This document shows, one piece after another, positions 1 to 6,925 of a stretch of 22,469 nucleotides of DNA. Under the pieces are notes generated by a model. The model had not been told where the DNA came from. It worked only from the letters and a program-made list of their open reading frames with translations, and did no database searches. Position 1 is the stretch's first letter; each line of letters opens with the position of its first letter. The stretch comes from Clostridia bacterium (lineage in GTDB: Bacteria; Bacillota; Clostridia; TANB77; CAG-465), in NCBI GenBank assembly GCA_900772475.1, contig CAAHEI010000012.1, forward strand, positions 1 to 22,469, in the 5' to 3' direction. The translations under genes and the position numbers were made by a program.

Positions 1-107
1 TCATTTTACAAGATGATTATATCACACATTTGTTCTATAGTAAACATTTGTTATATATTTTTATATACTTTTCATAGCATTTTTCGCTTTCCTATTATAT
101 AAAAAAA
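1..107 (-). repeat. Dispersed repeat family A, copy 1 (cut by the window edge)
   Basis: This stretch recurs at 20681-20788 (plus 20893-20910) and at 22405-22469, in the same orientation and with scattered substitutions. Copy 1 starts at the shared block TCATTTTACAAGATGATT and runs to the shared block TTTCCTATTATATAAAAA, which is the U-tract of the dnaJ terminator read on the other strand. The two other copies extend further, through a ribosome-binding-site-like AGGTG, so the leftmost part of this copy lies outside the window. It carries a promoter reading leftwards, out of the window. No coding potential is seen. Confidence 0.85.
16..54 (-). promoter_or_regulatory. Predicted leftward promoter with two LexA-like boxes (repeat A copy 1)
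   Basis: On the minus strand the -10 hexamer is TATAAT (16-21) with an extended TGn element. The -35 is TTACTA (38-43), 16 bases upstream. Between them lies GAACAAATGTGT, one mismatch from the DinR/LexA core GAACRNRYGTTY. A second 12-mer, TAACAAATGTTT, overlaps the -35 region and is also one mismatch away. The target gene lies beyond the left edge. The promoter is well supported by its repetition in three copies; LexA control is inference. Confidence 0.55.
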
Positions 108-131
108 GACTGTACATATACGTACAATCTT
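101..131 (-). terminator. Rho-independent terminator of dnaJ / the hrcA operon
   Basis: On the minus strand, AAGATTGTAC pairs with GTACAGTCTT (10 bp with one U-G wobble) around a 6-base loop. A run of seven T follows. It starts three bases after the dnaJ stop codon. Confidence 0.9.
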
Positions 132-133
132 AA

Positions 134-1309
134 TTATTTATTCCAAAATCCTTTTTTCTTAGTTTGAACTTCTTCACCCATAAGATCTGCAAACTGTTTT
201 AGAGTTTCTCTTTGCTTATCATTTAAACGTTTTGGTATATCCACTTGTACAGTGTATTCAATATTTCCTCTACCTCTTCCATGAATATTAGGTATTCCCT
301 TATCTTTAAGCTTAAATGTTGCACCCACCTGTGTTCCCTCTGGTATAGTAATTTCATCATCGTCTTCTAAAGTTGGGACTTTAATTTTACCACCTAATAC
401 TAACTTAGTATATGGAACTTTTATATTTGCATAGATATCGTATCCTTTTCTTGTAAATACAGGATGAGATAATACATTTACAACCACAAATAGGTCACCT
501 GCTGGTCCACCTTTTTTTCCAGCATCTCCTTCACCTCGTAAAGAAATAGCCTGGCCATTATCGATACCTGCTGGAATTTTTATATCAATTTTTCTTGTTT
601 TACGTACAGTTCCTTTACCTGAACATGTATCACATGGATTTGGAATTATTTTACCTGTACCACCACATTTATCACATGTTTTAACTGTAGAAAAAGTACC
701 CATTATTGTATTTTGAGTTGCTTGAATTTTACCTTTTCCGCCACATTTATCACATGTAACTGAGCTTGTTCCAGGCTTTGCACCATTTCCATTACAAGTA
801 GAACATTTTTCATTTCTAGTAATATTAATCTGTTTTGTTGTTCCAAAAGCAGCCTCTTCAAAAGATATATTCATATTATATCTCAAGTCAGCACCTTTAG
901 TTGGCCCTTGCTTTTTAGCAGAATTAAATCCGCCTCCAAAGCCTCCACCAAATACACTTCCAAGAATATCATCAAGGTCTATATCTACTCCCATACCATT
1001 GCCAAATCCAGAAAAATCAAATCCGCCAAATCCGTTAGAATAATAGCCTCCCTGACCGCCTCCGAATCCAGCTTGTTCAAAATTAGATCCAAATCTATCA
1101 TATTGTGCACGTTTTGTTTTATCTGAAAGCACACTATATGCTTCATTTATTTCTTTAAATTTAACTTCAGCTTGTTTTTTTGCTGCCTCGTCTTGTTGTG
1201 CATCTGGGTGATTAGCTTTTGCAAGTTTTCTAAACGCCTTTTTTATTTCATCATCAGTAGCATCTTTTGAAACACCAAGTATTTTATAATAATCCTTTGA
1301 CTCTGCCAC
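134..1309 (-). CDS. dnaJ: Chaperone protein DnaJ (Hsp40)
   Basis: This is the co-chaperone that delivers unfolded clients to DnaK and stimulates its ATPase in the cytoplasm. The 391-residue protein has the full type I layout. A J domain with the HPD motif is at residues 34-36, a Gly/Phe-rich stretch at about 75-130, and four CxxCxGxG zinc-binding repeats start at C169, C186, C212 and C226. The C-terminal substrate-binding and dimerisation domain follows. The start is GTG (1307-1309), seven bases after a GGGGGAAG ribosome binding site. It is the last gene of the heat-shock operon, separated from dnaK by 75 bases that hold a strong hairpin, and is followed by a terminator. No truncation or missing motif is seen. 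Confidence 0.98.
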   Translation of the reverse strand: MAESKDYYKILGVSKDATDDEIKKAFRKLAKANHPDAQQDEAAKKQAEVKFKEINEAYSVLSDKTKRAQYDRFGSNFEQAGFGGGQGGYYSNGFGGFDFSGFGNGMGVDIDLDDILGSVFGGGFGGGFNSAKKQGPTKGADLRYNMNISFEEAAFGTTKQINITRNEKCSTCNGNGAKPGTSSVTCDKCGGKGKIQATQNTIMGTFSTVKTCDKCGGTGKIIPNPCDTCSGKGTVRKTRKIDIKIPAGIDNGQAISLRGEGDAGKKGGPAGDLFVVVNVLSHPVFTRKGYDIYANIKVPYTKLVLGGKIKVPTLEDDDEITIPEGTQVGATFKLKDKGIPNIHGRGRGNIEYTVQVDIPKRLNDKQRETLKQFADLMGEEVQTKKKGFWNK

Positions 1310-1333
1310 TAAAACTTCCCCCTATTAAAATCT

Positions 1334-1365
1334 AGGGTGTAAAGAGAAACTCTCTTTAGCACCCT
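1334..1365 (-). other. Intergenic stem-loop between dnaK and dnaJ
   Basis: On the minus strand GGGTG then TAAAGAGA pairs with TCTCTTTA then CACCC, with a single bulged C and a 3-base loop, giving 13 pairs. The T-rich tail (AGATTTTAAT) is weak. It may be a partial terminator, a 3' stabiliser of dnaK mRNA or a processing site that lowers dnaJ relative to dnaK. Confidence 0.75.
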
Positions 1366-1384
1366 TTATATAATAATATTTAAA

Positions 1385-3235
1385 TTATTCTTTTTTATTA
1401 TCGTCTTCTACTTTGTAATCAGCATCATGTACAACATTTTCTTCAGCATTATTTCCATCTGTAGAAGCTCCTGCTTCAGCATTTGCTCCAGCTTCTGCTC
1501 CACCTGCTTTTGAATATAACTTAGAAGAAATATCATAGAATACTTGTGTTAATTTTTCAGATGCAGCTTTTATTTTATCAGTATCATTTCCTTCAAGTTC
1601 TTTTTTAACATTAGCAAGTTCAGCTTCAACTTTAGCTTTTTCTTCATCAGAAATTTTTCCTTCAAGTTCTTTTAATGTTTTTTCAGTGTTATATACTAGA
1701 GAGTCTGCGTTATTTCTAACTTCAACTTCTTCTTTTTTCTTTTTATCTTCTGCAGCGTGTGCTTCAGCTTCTTTTACAGCAGCTTTAATTTCATCTTCAG
1801 TAAGATTTGTGCTAGCTGTAATAGCAATTTTTTGCTCGTTATTAGTAGCCATATCTTTAGCACTAACATGAACTATACCATTAGCATCAATATCAAATGT
1901 AACTTCAATTTGAGGTACACCACGTGGAGCTGGTGGAATTCCAGTTAAACTAAATCTTCCTAGTGTTTTGTTATATGATGCAATTTCTCTTTCACCTTGT
2001 AATACATGTACTTCAACAGATGTTTGACCATCAGCAGCTGTACTAAATATTTGAGATTTTTTAGTAGGTATTGTAGTGTTTCTATCAATTAATTTTGTAA
2101 ATACTCCACCGTAAGTTTCAATACCTAAAGATAGAGGTGTTACGTCAAGAAGTACTAAATCTTTAACTTCTCCTGTTAAAACACCACCTTGTATAGCAGC
2201 ACCAACTGCAACACATTCATCTGGGTTTATTCCTTTATATGGTTCTTTTCCAGTAATTCTTTTTACAGTTTCTTGTACTAGTGGTACACGAGTTGATCCA
2301 CCAACAAGTAATATTTTATTTATTTTATCAAATGTAAGACCAGCGTCTTTCATTGCTTGATTTACAGGTTCTACTGTAGATTCTACTAAATCAGAAATTA
2401 ATTCTTCAAATTTAGATCTTGTAAGTGTAATATCTAAATGTTTTGGTCCTGTTGAATCAGCTGTAATAAATGGAAGATTGATTTGAGCTTGCATTACTCC
2501 TGATAAATCAATTTTAGCTTTTTCAGCAGCTTCCTTTAATCTTTGCATTGCCATATTATCTTTTGACAAGTCAATTCCATTATCTTTTTTGAATTCCTCT
2601 ACTAAGTAATCAATAATTCTTTGGTCGAAGTCATCTCCACCTAGTCTGTTATTACCAGATGTAGCCATAACTTCAAATACACCATCACCAATATCTAGTA
2701 TAGATACATCAAATGTTCCACCACCAAGGTCATATACCATAATTTTTTGGTCTGTATCCTTATCAAATCCATGTGCAAGTGATGCAGCAGTTGGTTCGTT
2801 TATAATTCTTAAAACTTCAAGTCCTGCAATTCTTCCTGCATCTTTAGTTGCTTGTCTTTGTGAGTCACTAAAATATGCTGGTACAGTTATTACTGCTTGG
2901 TTTACTTTTTCTCCTAAGTAATTTTCAGCATCAGTTTTCAATTTTTGTAATATCATAGCTGATATTTCTTGTGGAGTATAATCCTTATCATCTATTTTTA
3001 CTTTTCTATCTGTTCCCATATCTCTTTTTATAGAGATTATTGTTCTATCGTGGTTAGTAACAGCCTGTCTTTTTGCAACTTGACCTACTAATCTTTCACC
3101 ATTTTTTGTAAATGCAACAATTGATGGAGTTGTTCTTGCTCCTTCTGCATTTGGTATAACTACTGGTTCGCCATTTTCCATAACAGCTACACAAGAGTTA
3201 GTTGTTCCTAAATCAATACCTATAACTTTTGACAT
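1385..3235 (-). CDS. dnaK: Chaperone protein DnaK (Hsp70)
   Basis: This is the ATP-dependent Hsp70 chaperone that binds exposed hydrophobic peptide segments, working with DnaJ and the nucleotide exchange factor GrpE. The 616-residue length is normal. The nucleotide-binding domain begins with GIDLGTTNSC and contains the second phosphate motif (VYDLGGGTFDVS) and the adenosine motif (LVGGSTRVPLV). The interdomain linker (DLVLLDVTPLSLG) leads into the beta-sandwich and an alpha-helical lid. The C-terminal tail is rich in Ala and Gly, then acidic. Start ATG follows an AGGAGGT ribosome binding site. It lies between grpE and dnaJ, with hairpins in the gaps on both sides, suggesting its transcript is separately stabilised. 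Control is by HrcA at the operon promoter. Confidence 0.99.
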   Translation of the reverse strand: MSKVIGIDLGTTNSCVAVMENGEPVVIPNAEGARTTPSIVAFTKNGERLVGQVAKRQAVTNHDRTIISIKRDMGTDRKVKIDDKDYTPQEISAMILQKLKTDAENYLGEKVNQAVITVPAYFSDSQRQATKDAGRIAGLEVLRIINEPTAASLAHGFDKDTDQKIMVYDLGGGTFDVSILDIGDGVFEVMATSGNNRLGGDDFDQRIIDYLVEEFKKDNGIDLSKDNMAMQRLKEAAEKAKIDLSGVMQAQINLPFITADSTGPKHLDITLTRSKFEELISDLVESTVEPVNQAMKDAGLTFDKINKILLVGGSTRVPLVQETVKRITGKEPYKGINPDECVAVGAAIQGGVLTGEVKDLVLLDVTPLSLGIETYGGVFTKLIDRNTTIPTKKSQIFSTAADGQTSVEVHVLQGEREIASYNKTLGRFSLTGIPPAPRGVPQIEVTFDIDANGIVHVSAKDMATNNEQKIAITASTNLTEDEIKAAVKEAEAHAAEDKKKKEEVEVRNNADSLVYNTEKTLKELEGKISDEEKAKVEAELANVKKELEGNDTDKIKAASEKLTQVFYDISSKLYSKAGGAEAGANAEAGASTDGNNAEENVVHDADYKVEDDNKKE

Positions 3236-3273
3236 ATTAATACCTCCTAAAATACAAAGTTATTTATATTATA

Positions 3274-3305
3274 CTTAAATTATGTACTATCATACACAAT
3301 TTAAG
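3274..3305 (-). other. Intergenic stem-loop between grpE and dnaK
   Basis: CTTAAATT pairs perfectly with AATTTAAG. The stem continues inward to 13 pairs with one G-U wobble in minus-strand RNA and closes on a 6-base loop. There is no clear U-tract, so it is unlikely to be a plain terminator. It stands about 30 bases before the dnaK ribosome binding site and could mark a processing point or protect the 5' end of dnaK mRNA. Confidence 0.65.
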
Positions 3306-3316
3306 CAATAACCAAT

Positions 3317-3859
3317 TTAATTTGCTACTTTTACCATAGAATGACGTATCACTCTATCGTTTATCATATAGCCTTTTCTAAAAACTTCAACTACTTCCTT
3401 TTCACCTTTACTTTCATCTTCTTCATGCATTACTGCCTCATGAAAATTAGGATCAAAAGTTTTGCCTAAAGCTTCTATTTCCTCAATTCCAAGTTTATCA
3501 AGTAAACCTGTAAGTTCAGAATAAATCATTTCCATTCCATTTTTATAGCTATCATCTTTACATTCAGCCCTAAGAGCCTTTTCAAAATTATCTATAATCG
3601 GAAGTAAATTTGAAACTAAGTCTGCTGTAATAGTATAATACATACTATCTTTTTCTTTATTCATTCTTTTCTTAAAGTTATCAAATTCAGCCATATTGCG
3701 TTTCAAATGTTCAAAATATTCATCTGTTTTCTTTTTTTGTTCATTTAAGTCATCATTTAATTTAGCTATGTACTCATCTTTATCTAACATTTCATCTCCT
3801 ACTAAATCATTTTCCTCATCCAGTATTTCATCTTGTTTAATTTCTTTATTTTTATTCAT
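3317..3859 (-). CDS. grpE: Nucleotide exchange factor GrpE
   Basis: GrpE releases ADP from DnaK so that the chaperone cycle can continue; it acts as a dimer in the cytoplasm. The 180-residue protein has an acidic, disordered N-terminus (residues 1-30). A long charged helix of coiled-coil type follows (about 30-85), containing the conserved stretch FDNFKKRMNKEKD. The C-terminal beta domain carries the family signature around residues 130-180 (FDPNFHEAVMHEED, then GYMINDRVIRHSMVKV). The ATG start is five bases after the hrcA stop, and its GAAGGTGAGG ribosome binding site lies inside the end of hrcA, implying translational coupling. Confidence 0.98.
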   Translation of the reverse strand: MNKNKEIKQDEILDEENDLVGDEMLDKDEYIAKLNDDLNEQKKKTDEYFEHLKRNMAEFDNFKKRMNKEKDSMYYTITADLVSNLLPIIDNFEKALRAECKDDSYKNGMEMIYSELTGLLDKLGIEEIEALGKTFDPNFHEAVMHEEDESKGEKEVVEVFRKGYMINDRVIRHSMVKVAN

Positions 3860-3864
3860 ATACT

Positions 3865-4893
3865 TTAATCCTCACCTTCTTTTTTACTTTTATTAAATAT
3901 ACTTTTTAACTTATTATCTATATACTTTAATGTTGCAACCGTTTTTGAATAATCAATTCTTTTAGGGCCTACAACTGATATTTTGCCAAGCTTTTTGTTA
4001 TCTGTTTCAACATCTAGTGAAATTATACTATAATCCCTTAGTAACATTTCCTTGCTCTCAGAACCTATTATAATGCCAAGTTCATTATTTTCGGCTTTTT
4101 TTAAAGCCATATCAATAATGTCCTTCGTTGATAACATATTTACAAAGTTTTTGGCTTTTTCAACATCAGAAAACTCTGGTAAATCTAATATTGATGCAAA
4201 GTCTGCACTTAATTTTTTTGATTCTTTTGACATTTCATATTTTATACTTTCACATATTTTTCCAAGTACAAAAGAAAATGAACTAAGTTCTTTTGCAACT
4301 ATATTAGTAAGCACAACATTTAATTTTTCAAGTGGAGTTCCTTTTAAATTTTTATTTAAAACATTAGCTAACTCCTCTATAGTACTTTCCTCTAATTCAT
4401 CAGTAAGCTTTACAATACAATCTTTTATTGTTCCATTATTTGACATTAGAACTATAAGGAGTACCTTATCAGATATTTTTACTATTTTAATATTTTCTAA
4501 TAAGTCATCTGTTTTTACTGTAAGAAGCGTTGGTCTAAGCAATATTTTAGATACAACATCAGCTGCCTGCTCAAAAAGTTTCTCTGTATCTCCAAATCCG
4601 GTTATACTATTATCTATATAGTTTATATCAATCATAGAAAGCTTTTTTTCTTTCATTAGATTATCAACATAATATCTATATCCTTTAGTAGAAGGAATTC
4701 TACCAGCAGATACGTGAGGCTGTTCTAAATAACCTGCTTCTTCTAATAGCTTCATATCATTTCTAATTGTAGCCGAACTATATTCCAAATTATATTTTTC
4801 CATTATTGTCTTAGAGCCTACAGGCTCTGCTGATACAATATAGTCTTCTACAACAGATGACAATATTTTTTTCTTTCTTTCATCTAAATTCAT
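3865..4893 (-). CDS. hrcA: Heat-inducible transcription repressor HrcA
   Basis: HrcA is the repressor of class I heat-shock genes. It binds the CIRCE inverted repeat and needs the GroEL chaperonin to stay active, so misfolded protein relieves repression. The 342-residue protein begins with a winged-helix domain (about 1-75) containing SSATIRNDMKLLEEAGYLEQPH, given here in part as the recognition-helix region, followed by the GAF-like inserted domain and the C-terminal dimerisation part. It is the first gene of its own operon and CIRCE lies 13 bases upstream of its start, so it is autoregulated. The ribosome binding site (AGGCGATGGT) is weak, fitting a low-abundance repressor. groESL is not in this window. 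Confidence 0.98.
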   Translation of the reverse strand: MNLDERKKKILSSVVEDYIVSAEPVGSKTIMEKYNLEYSSATIRNDMKLLEEAGYLEQPHVSAGRIPSTKGYRYYVDNLMKEKKLSMIDINYIDNSITGFGDTEKLFEQAADVVSKILLRPTLLTVKTDDLLENIKIVKISDKVLLIVLMSNNGTIKDCIVKLTDELEESTIEELANVLNKNLKGTPLEKLNVVLTNIVAKELSSFSFVLGKICESIKYEMSKESKKLSADFASILDLPEFSDVEKAKNFVNMLSTKDIIDMALKKAENNELGIIIGSESKEMLLRDYSIISLDVETDNKKLGKISVVGPKRIDYSKTVATLKYIDNKLKSIFNKSKKEGED

Positions 4894-4905
4894 ACCATCG
4901 CCTGA

Positions 4906-4932
4906 TTAGCACTTTAAAGATGTGAGTGCTAA
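4906..4932. promoter_or_regulatory. CIRCE operator (HrcA binding site)
   Basis: TTAGCACTT, a 9-base spacer, then GAGTGCTAA. This matches the CIRCE consensus (TTAGCACTC-N9-GAGTGCTAA) except for one base in the first arm. It lies between the promoter and the hrcA start, in the expected transcribed leader position. Confidence 0.97.
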
Positions 4933-4943
4933 CTTACGTATAT

Positions 4944-4972
4944 ATATTACATCTTTTATATTTAAATGTCAA
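4944..4972 (-). promoter_or_regulatory. Sigma-A promoter of the hrcA-grpE-dnaK-dnaJ operon
   Basis: On the minus strand: -35 TTGACA (4967-4972), a 17-base spacer and -10 TAATAT (4944-4949). Transcription would start about 8 bases downstream, so that CIRCE is at the very 5' end of the mRNA. Confidence 0.88.
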
Positions 4973-5105
4973 GCATTTTCTTTTAATTTTTTACTTTTTT
5001 ATAAAAGAAAAGCAGGAATAAATTTCTATATTACATAGATTTTTATACCTACCTTCTATACAGCAATTATTTTACATTTAAATTTAAAAGAATATTACAA
5101 GTGGA

Positions 5106-6521
5106 TTATAACTTTCCAACTAATCTTTTAAAATGGTTACCTCTTTCTTCAAAATTTTTATACATATCAAATGATGCACTAGCAGGTGACATCACAACAA
5201 TATCACCTTCTTTTGCAATTTTATTTGCATAATTTACACATTCTTCTAAAGTATTAAATTCAACAATATCTAAAATTTCATCAATATTTATATTTTCTTT
5301 TTTTACCTCTTTAATTACAGCATTACGTATCTTAGTTGCTGTTTTTCCAATTAATATTAAATGACTTACTTTATCAAGTATGTATGGGGCTAATGGCTCA
5401 TATGGTATATTTTTGTCATATCCTCCTGCAATCAAAATCACCTTTTTATTAAATGATTTTAGTCCTGCAATTGTACGGGATGGACTTGTTCCTATAGAAT
5501 CATTGTACCATTTAACATTATTTATTGTTCTTACAAGTTCCATTCTATGTTCAACACCGCCAAATGTTGTCACCACTTCTTTTATATCATCCTTGTCTAC
5601 TAAATCATATACTGCAGTTGCAGCAGCACATATATTAGCAACATTGTGCATTCCAACTAATTTTACTTCATCTAAATTACATATTTTTGTTTTTCTACCA
5701 GATATATTTGAATATATCTTATTATCACAAAAATATACACCTTTTACTACACTCTCATTAATACTAAAAGCTCTAATATTAGTTTTTATGTTTCTATCTT
5801 CAATAAGTTTTAAATACTTATTAGTCATATCAGAATCTTTATTTAACACTAAAATATCATCACTATTTTGACTTAAAAATACATTTGCCTTTGCCATTAT
5901 ATATTCGTTATAATCGGTATGGTAATCCAAATGATTTGGAGATACATTTGTAATTACAGATATATCTGGACTCTTAGATAATGTCATAAGTTGAAAACTA
6001 CTTAATTCCAAAACAACAATATCTTCTTTTCTCATTTCATCTAGTTTTGAAAATAATGGTGTTCCTATATTGCCTCCAACCCACACTTTATATCCTGCTG
6101 TCTCTAAAAACTTAGATATTAATGTAGTAGTTGTTGTTTTACCATCACTTCCTGTAACGCCAATAATTTTACATGGAGCAAGTTCAATTACTTTCTCTAT
6201 TTCTGATGTAAGCGTAGTTTTTCCAAGTTCAACAGCTTTTTCTATTTCATAAGTAAAAGGCTTTATACCTGGAGATCTAAATATATAATCATAATTTTCA
6301 AGACCATCTAAATATTTATCACCAAGAACAAATTTTACCCCTATTTTTTCTAAAGCCTTTATTTCATCTGATATATTTTCTTTTTTATCTCTAGCACTTA
6401 CGAGTGCTCCTAATTTTACTAAACTTTTTATTACAGGTACATTGCTTATTCCTATTCCTAATACTGCAACCTTTTTACCTTTTATTTCTTTTTTAAATTT
6501 TTCTAATTTTTCATTAATCAC
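5106..6521 (-). CDS. murD: UDP-N-acetylmuramoyl-L-alanine--D-glutamate ligase MurD
   Basis: MurD adds D-glutamate to UDP-MurNAc-L-alanine using ATP, a cytoplasmic step of peptidoglycan precursor synthesis. The 471-residue protein has the three Mur ligase domains. An N-terminal Rossmann-like domain begins near VAVLGIGISN (18-27). The central ATPase has the P-loop GVTGSDGKTT (121-130) and the NHLDYH motif (196-201). The C-terminal ligase domain contains the HRMELV motif and WYNDSIGTSP. The start is GTG (6519-6521), seven bases after AAGGTGG. It is a single gene with its own promoter upstream; no other mur or fts gene accompanies it here. Confidence 0.97.
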   Translation of the reverse strand: MINEKLEKFKKEIKGKKVAVLGIGISNVPVIKSLVKLGALVSARDKKENISDEIKALEKIGVKFVLGDKYLDGLENYDYIFRSPGIKPFTYEIEKAVELGKTTLTSEIEKVIELAPCKIIGVTGSDGKTTTTTLISKFLETAGYKVWVGGNIGTPLFSKLDEMRKEDIVVLELSSFQLMTLSKSPDISVITNVSPNHLDYHTDYNEYIMAKANVFLSQNSDDILVLNKDSDMTNKYLKLIEDRNIKTNIRAFSINESVVKGVYFCDNKIYSNISGRKTKICNLDEVKLVGMHNVANICAAATAVYDLVDKDDIKEVVTTFGGVEHRMELVRTINNVKWYNDSIGTSPSRTIAGLKSFNKKVILIAGGYDKNIPYEPLAPYILDKVSHLILIGKTATKIRNAVIKEVKKENINIDEILDIVEFNTLEECVNYANKIAKEGDIVVMSPASASFDMYKNFEERGNHFKRLVGKL

Positions 6522-6542
6522 AAAATACCACCTTCTTAGTTT

Positions 6543-6571
6543 ATTATATTACAATATATTATAAAATTCAA
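6543..6571 (-). promoter_or_regulatory. Promoter of murD
   Basis: On the minus strand: -35 TTGAAT (6566-6571), 17-base spacer, -10 TATAAT (6543-6548), about 20 bases upstream of the murD ribosome binding site and just beyond the DUF1540 terminator. Confidence 0.75.
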
Positions 6572-6595
6572 CAAATTTTATCATTTAATTTTACA

Positions 6596-6634
6596 GAAAA
6601 AAAGCTAATATAAAAGTTAACTTTTATATTAAGC
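6596..6634 (-). terminator. Rho-independent terminator after the DUF1540 gene
   Basis: On the minus strand AATATAAAAG and CTTTTATATT form a long stem, extended by GCT/AGC with one bulge, around a TTAA loop. A run of seven T follows. It separates the DUF1540 transcript from murD. Confidence 0.92.
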
Positions 6635-6642
6635 ATTCTTTT

Positions 6643-6867
6643 TTATTTTTGGTTACTCCCAGCAGGATCACCTCTTCCAAGTCTTTCAGCAATATTCATT
6701 TCTCCTACATAGAAATATGAATCACAATATGTTTCTCCATCTGAAGTTCTTGTAACATCACCTACACATGGTCTTACTTTAATTCTATCAAGTCTACAAG
6801 TACAATCTTCTAAGCAATTATGTGCACATGATGAAACGTTACATTCAATTTTTTGATGATACGACAT
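6643..6867 (-). CDS. Small cysteine-rich DUF1540 protein
   Basis: A 74-residue soluble protein with seven cysteines (C9, C14, C18, C22, C24, C34, C48). The layout of an N-terminal IECNVSSCAHN segment and a closing TYCDSYFY resembles the DUF1540 family, common in Clostridia and often found as small proteins of unknown role, presumably metal-binding. The role here is not known. Start ATG follows a GAGGAGATGA ribosome binding site. An 11-bp inverted repeat stands just upstream and a strong terminator just downstream. The gene sits 58 bases after uvrC, so it may be read from the same transcript. Confidence 0.8.
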   Translation of the reverse strand: MSYHQKIECNVSSCAHNCLEDCTCRLDRIKVRPCVGDVTRTSDGETYCDSYFYVGEMNIAERLGRGDPAGSNQK

Positions 6868-6882
6868 AAAATCATCTCCTCT

Positions 6883-6915
6883 GTATTATTATTACAAGTT
6901 TTTAAATAATAATAC
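6883..6915 (-). repeat. Inverted repeat between uvrC and the DUF1540 gene
   Basis: GTATTATTATT and AATAATAATAC form a perfect 11-bp stem around an 11-base loop. The right arm ends next to the DUF1540 ribosome binding site. No T-run follows on the minus strand, so a classical terminator is unlikely. Confidence 0.6.
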
Positions 6916-6925
6916 ACTAATATAA

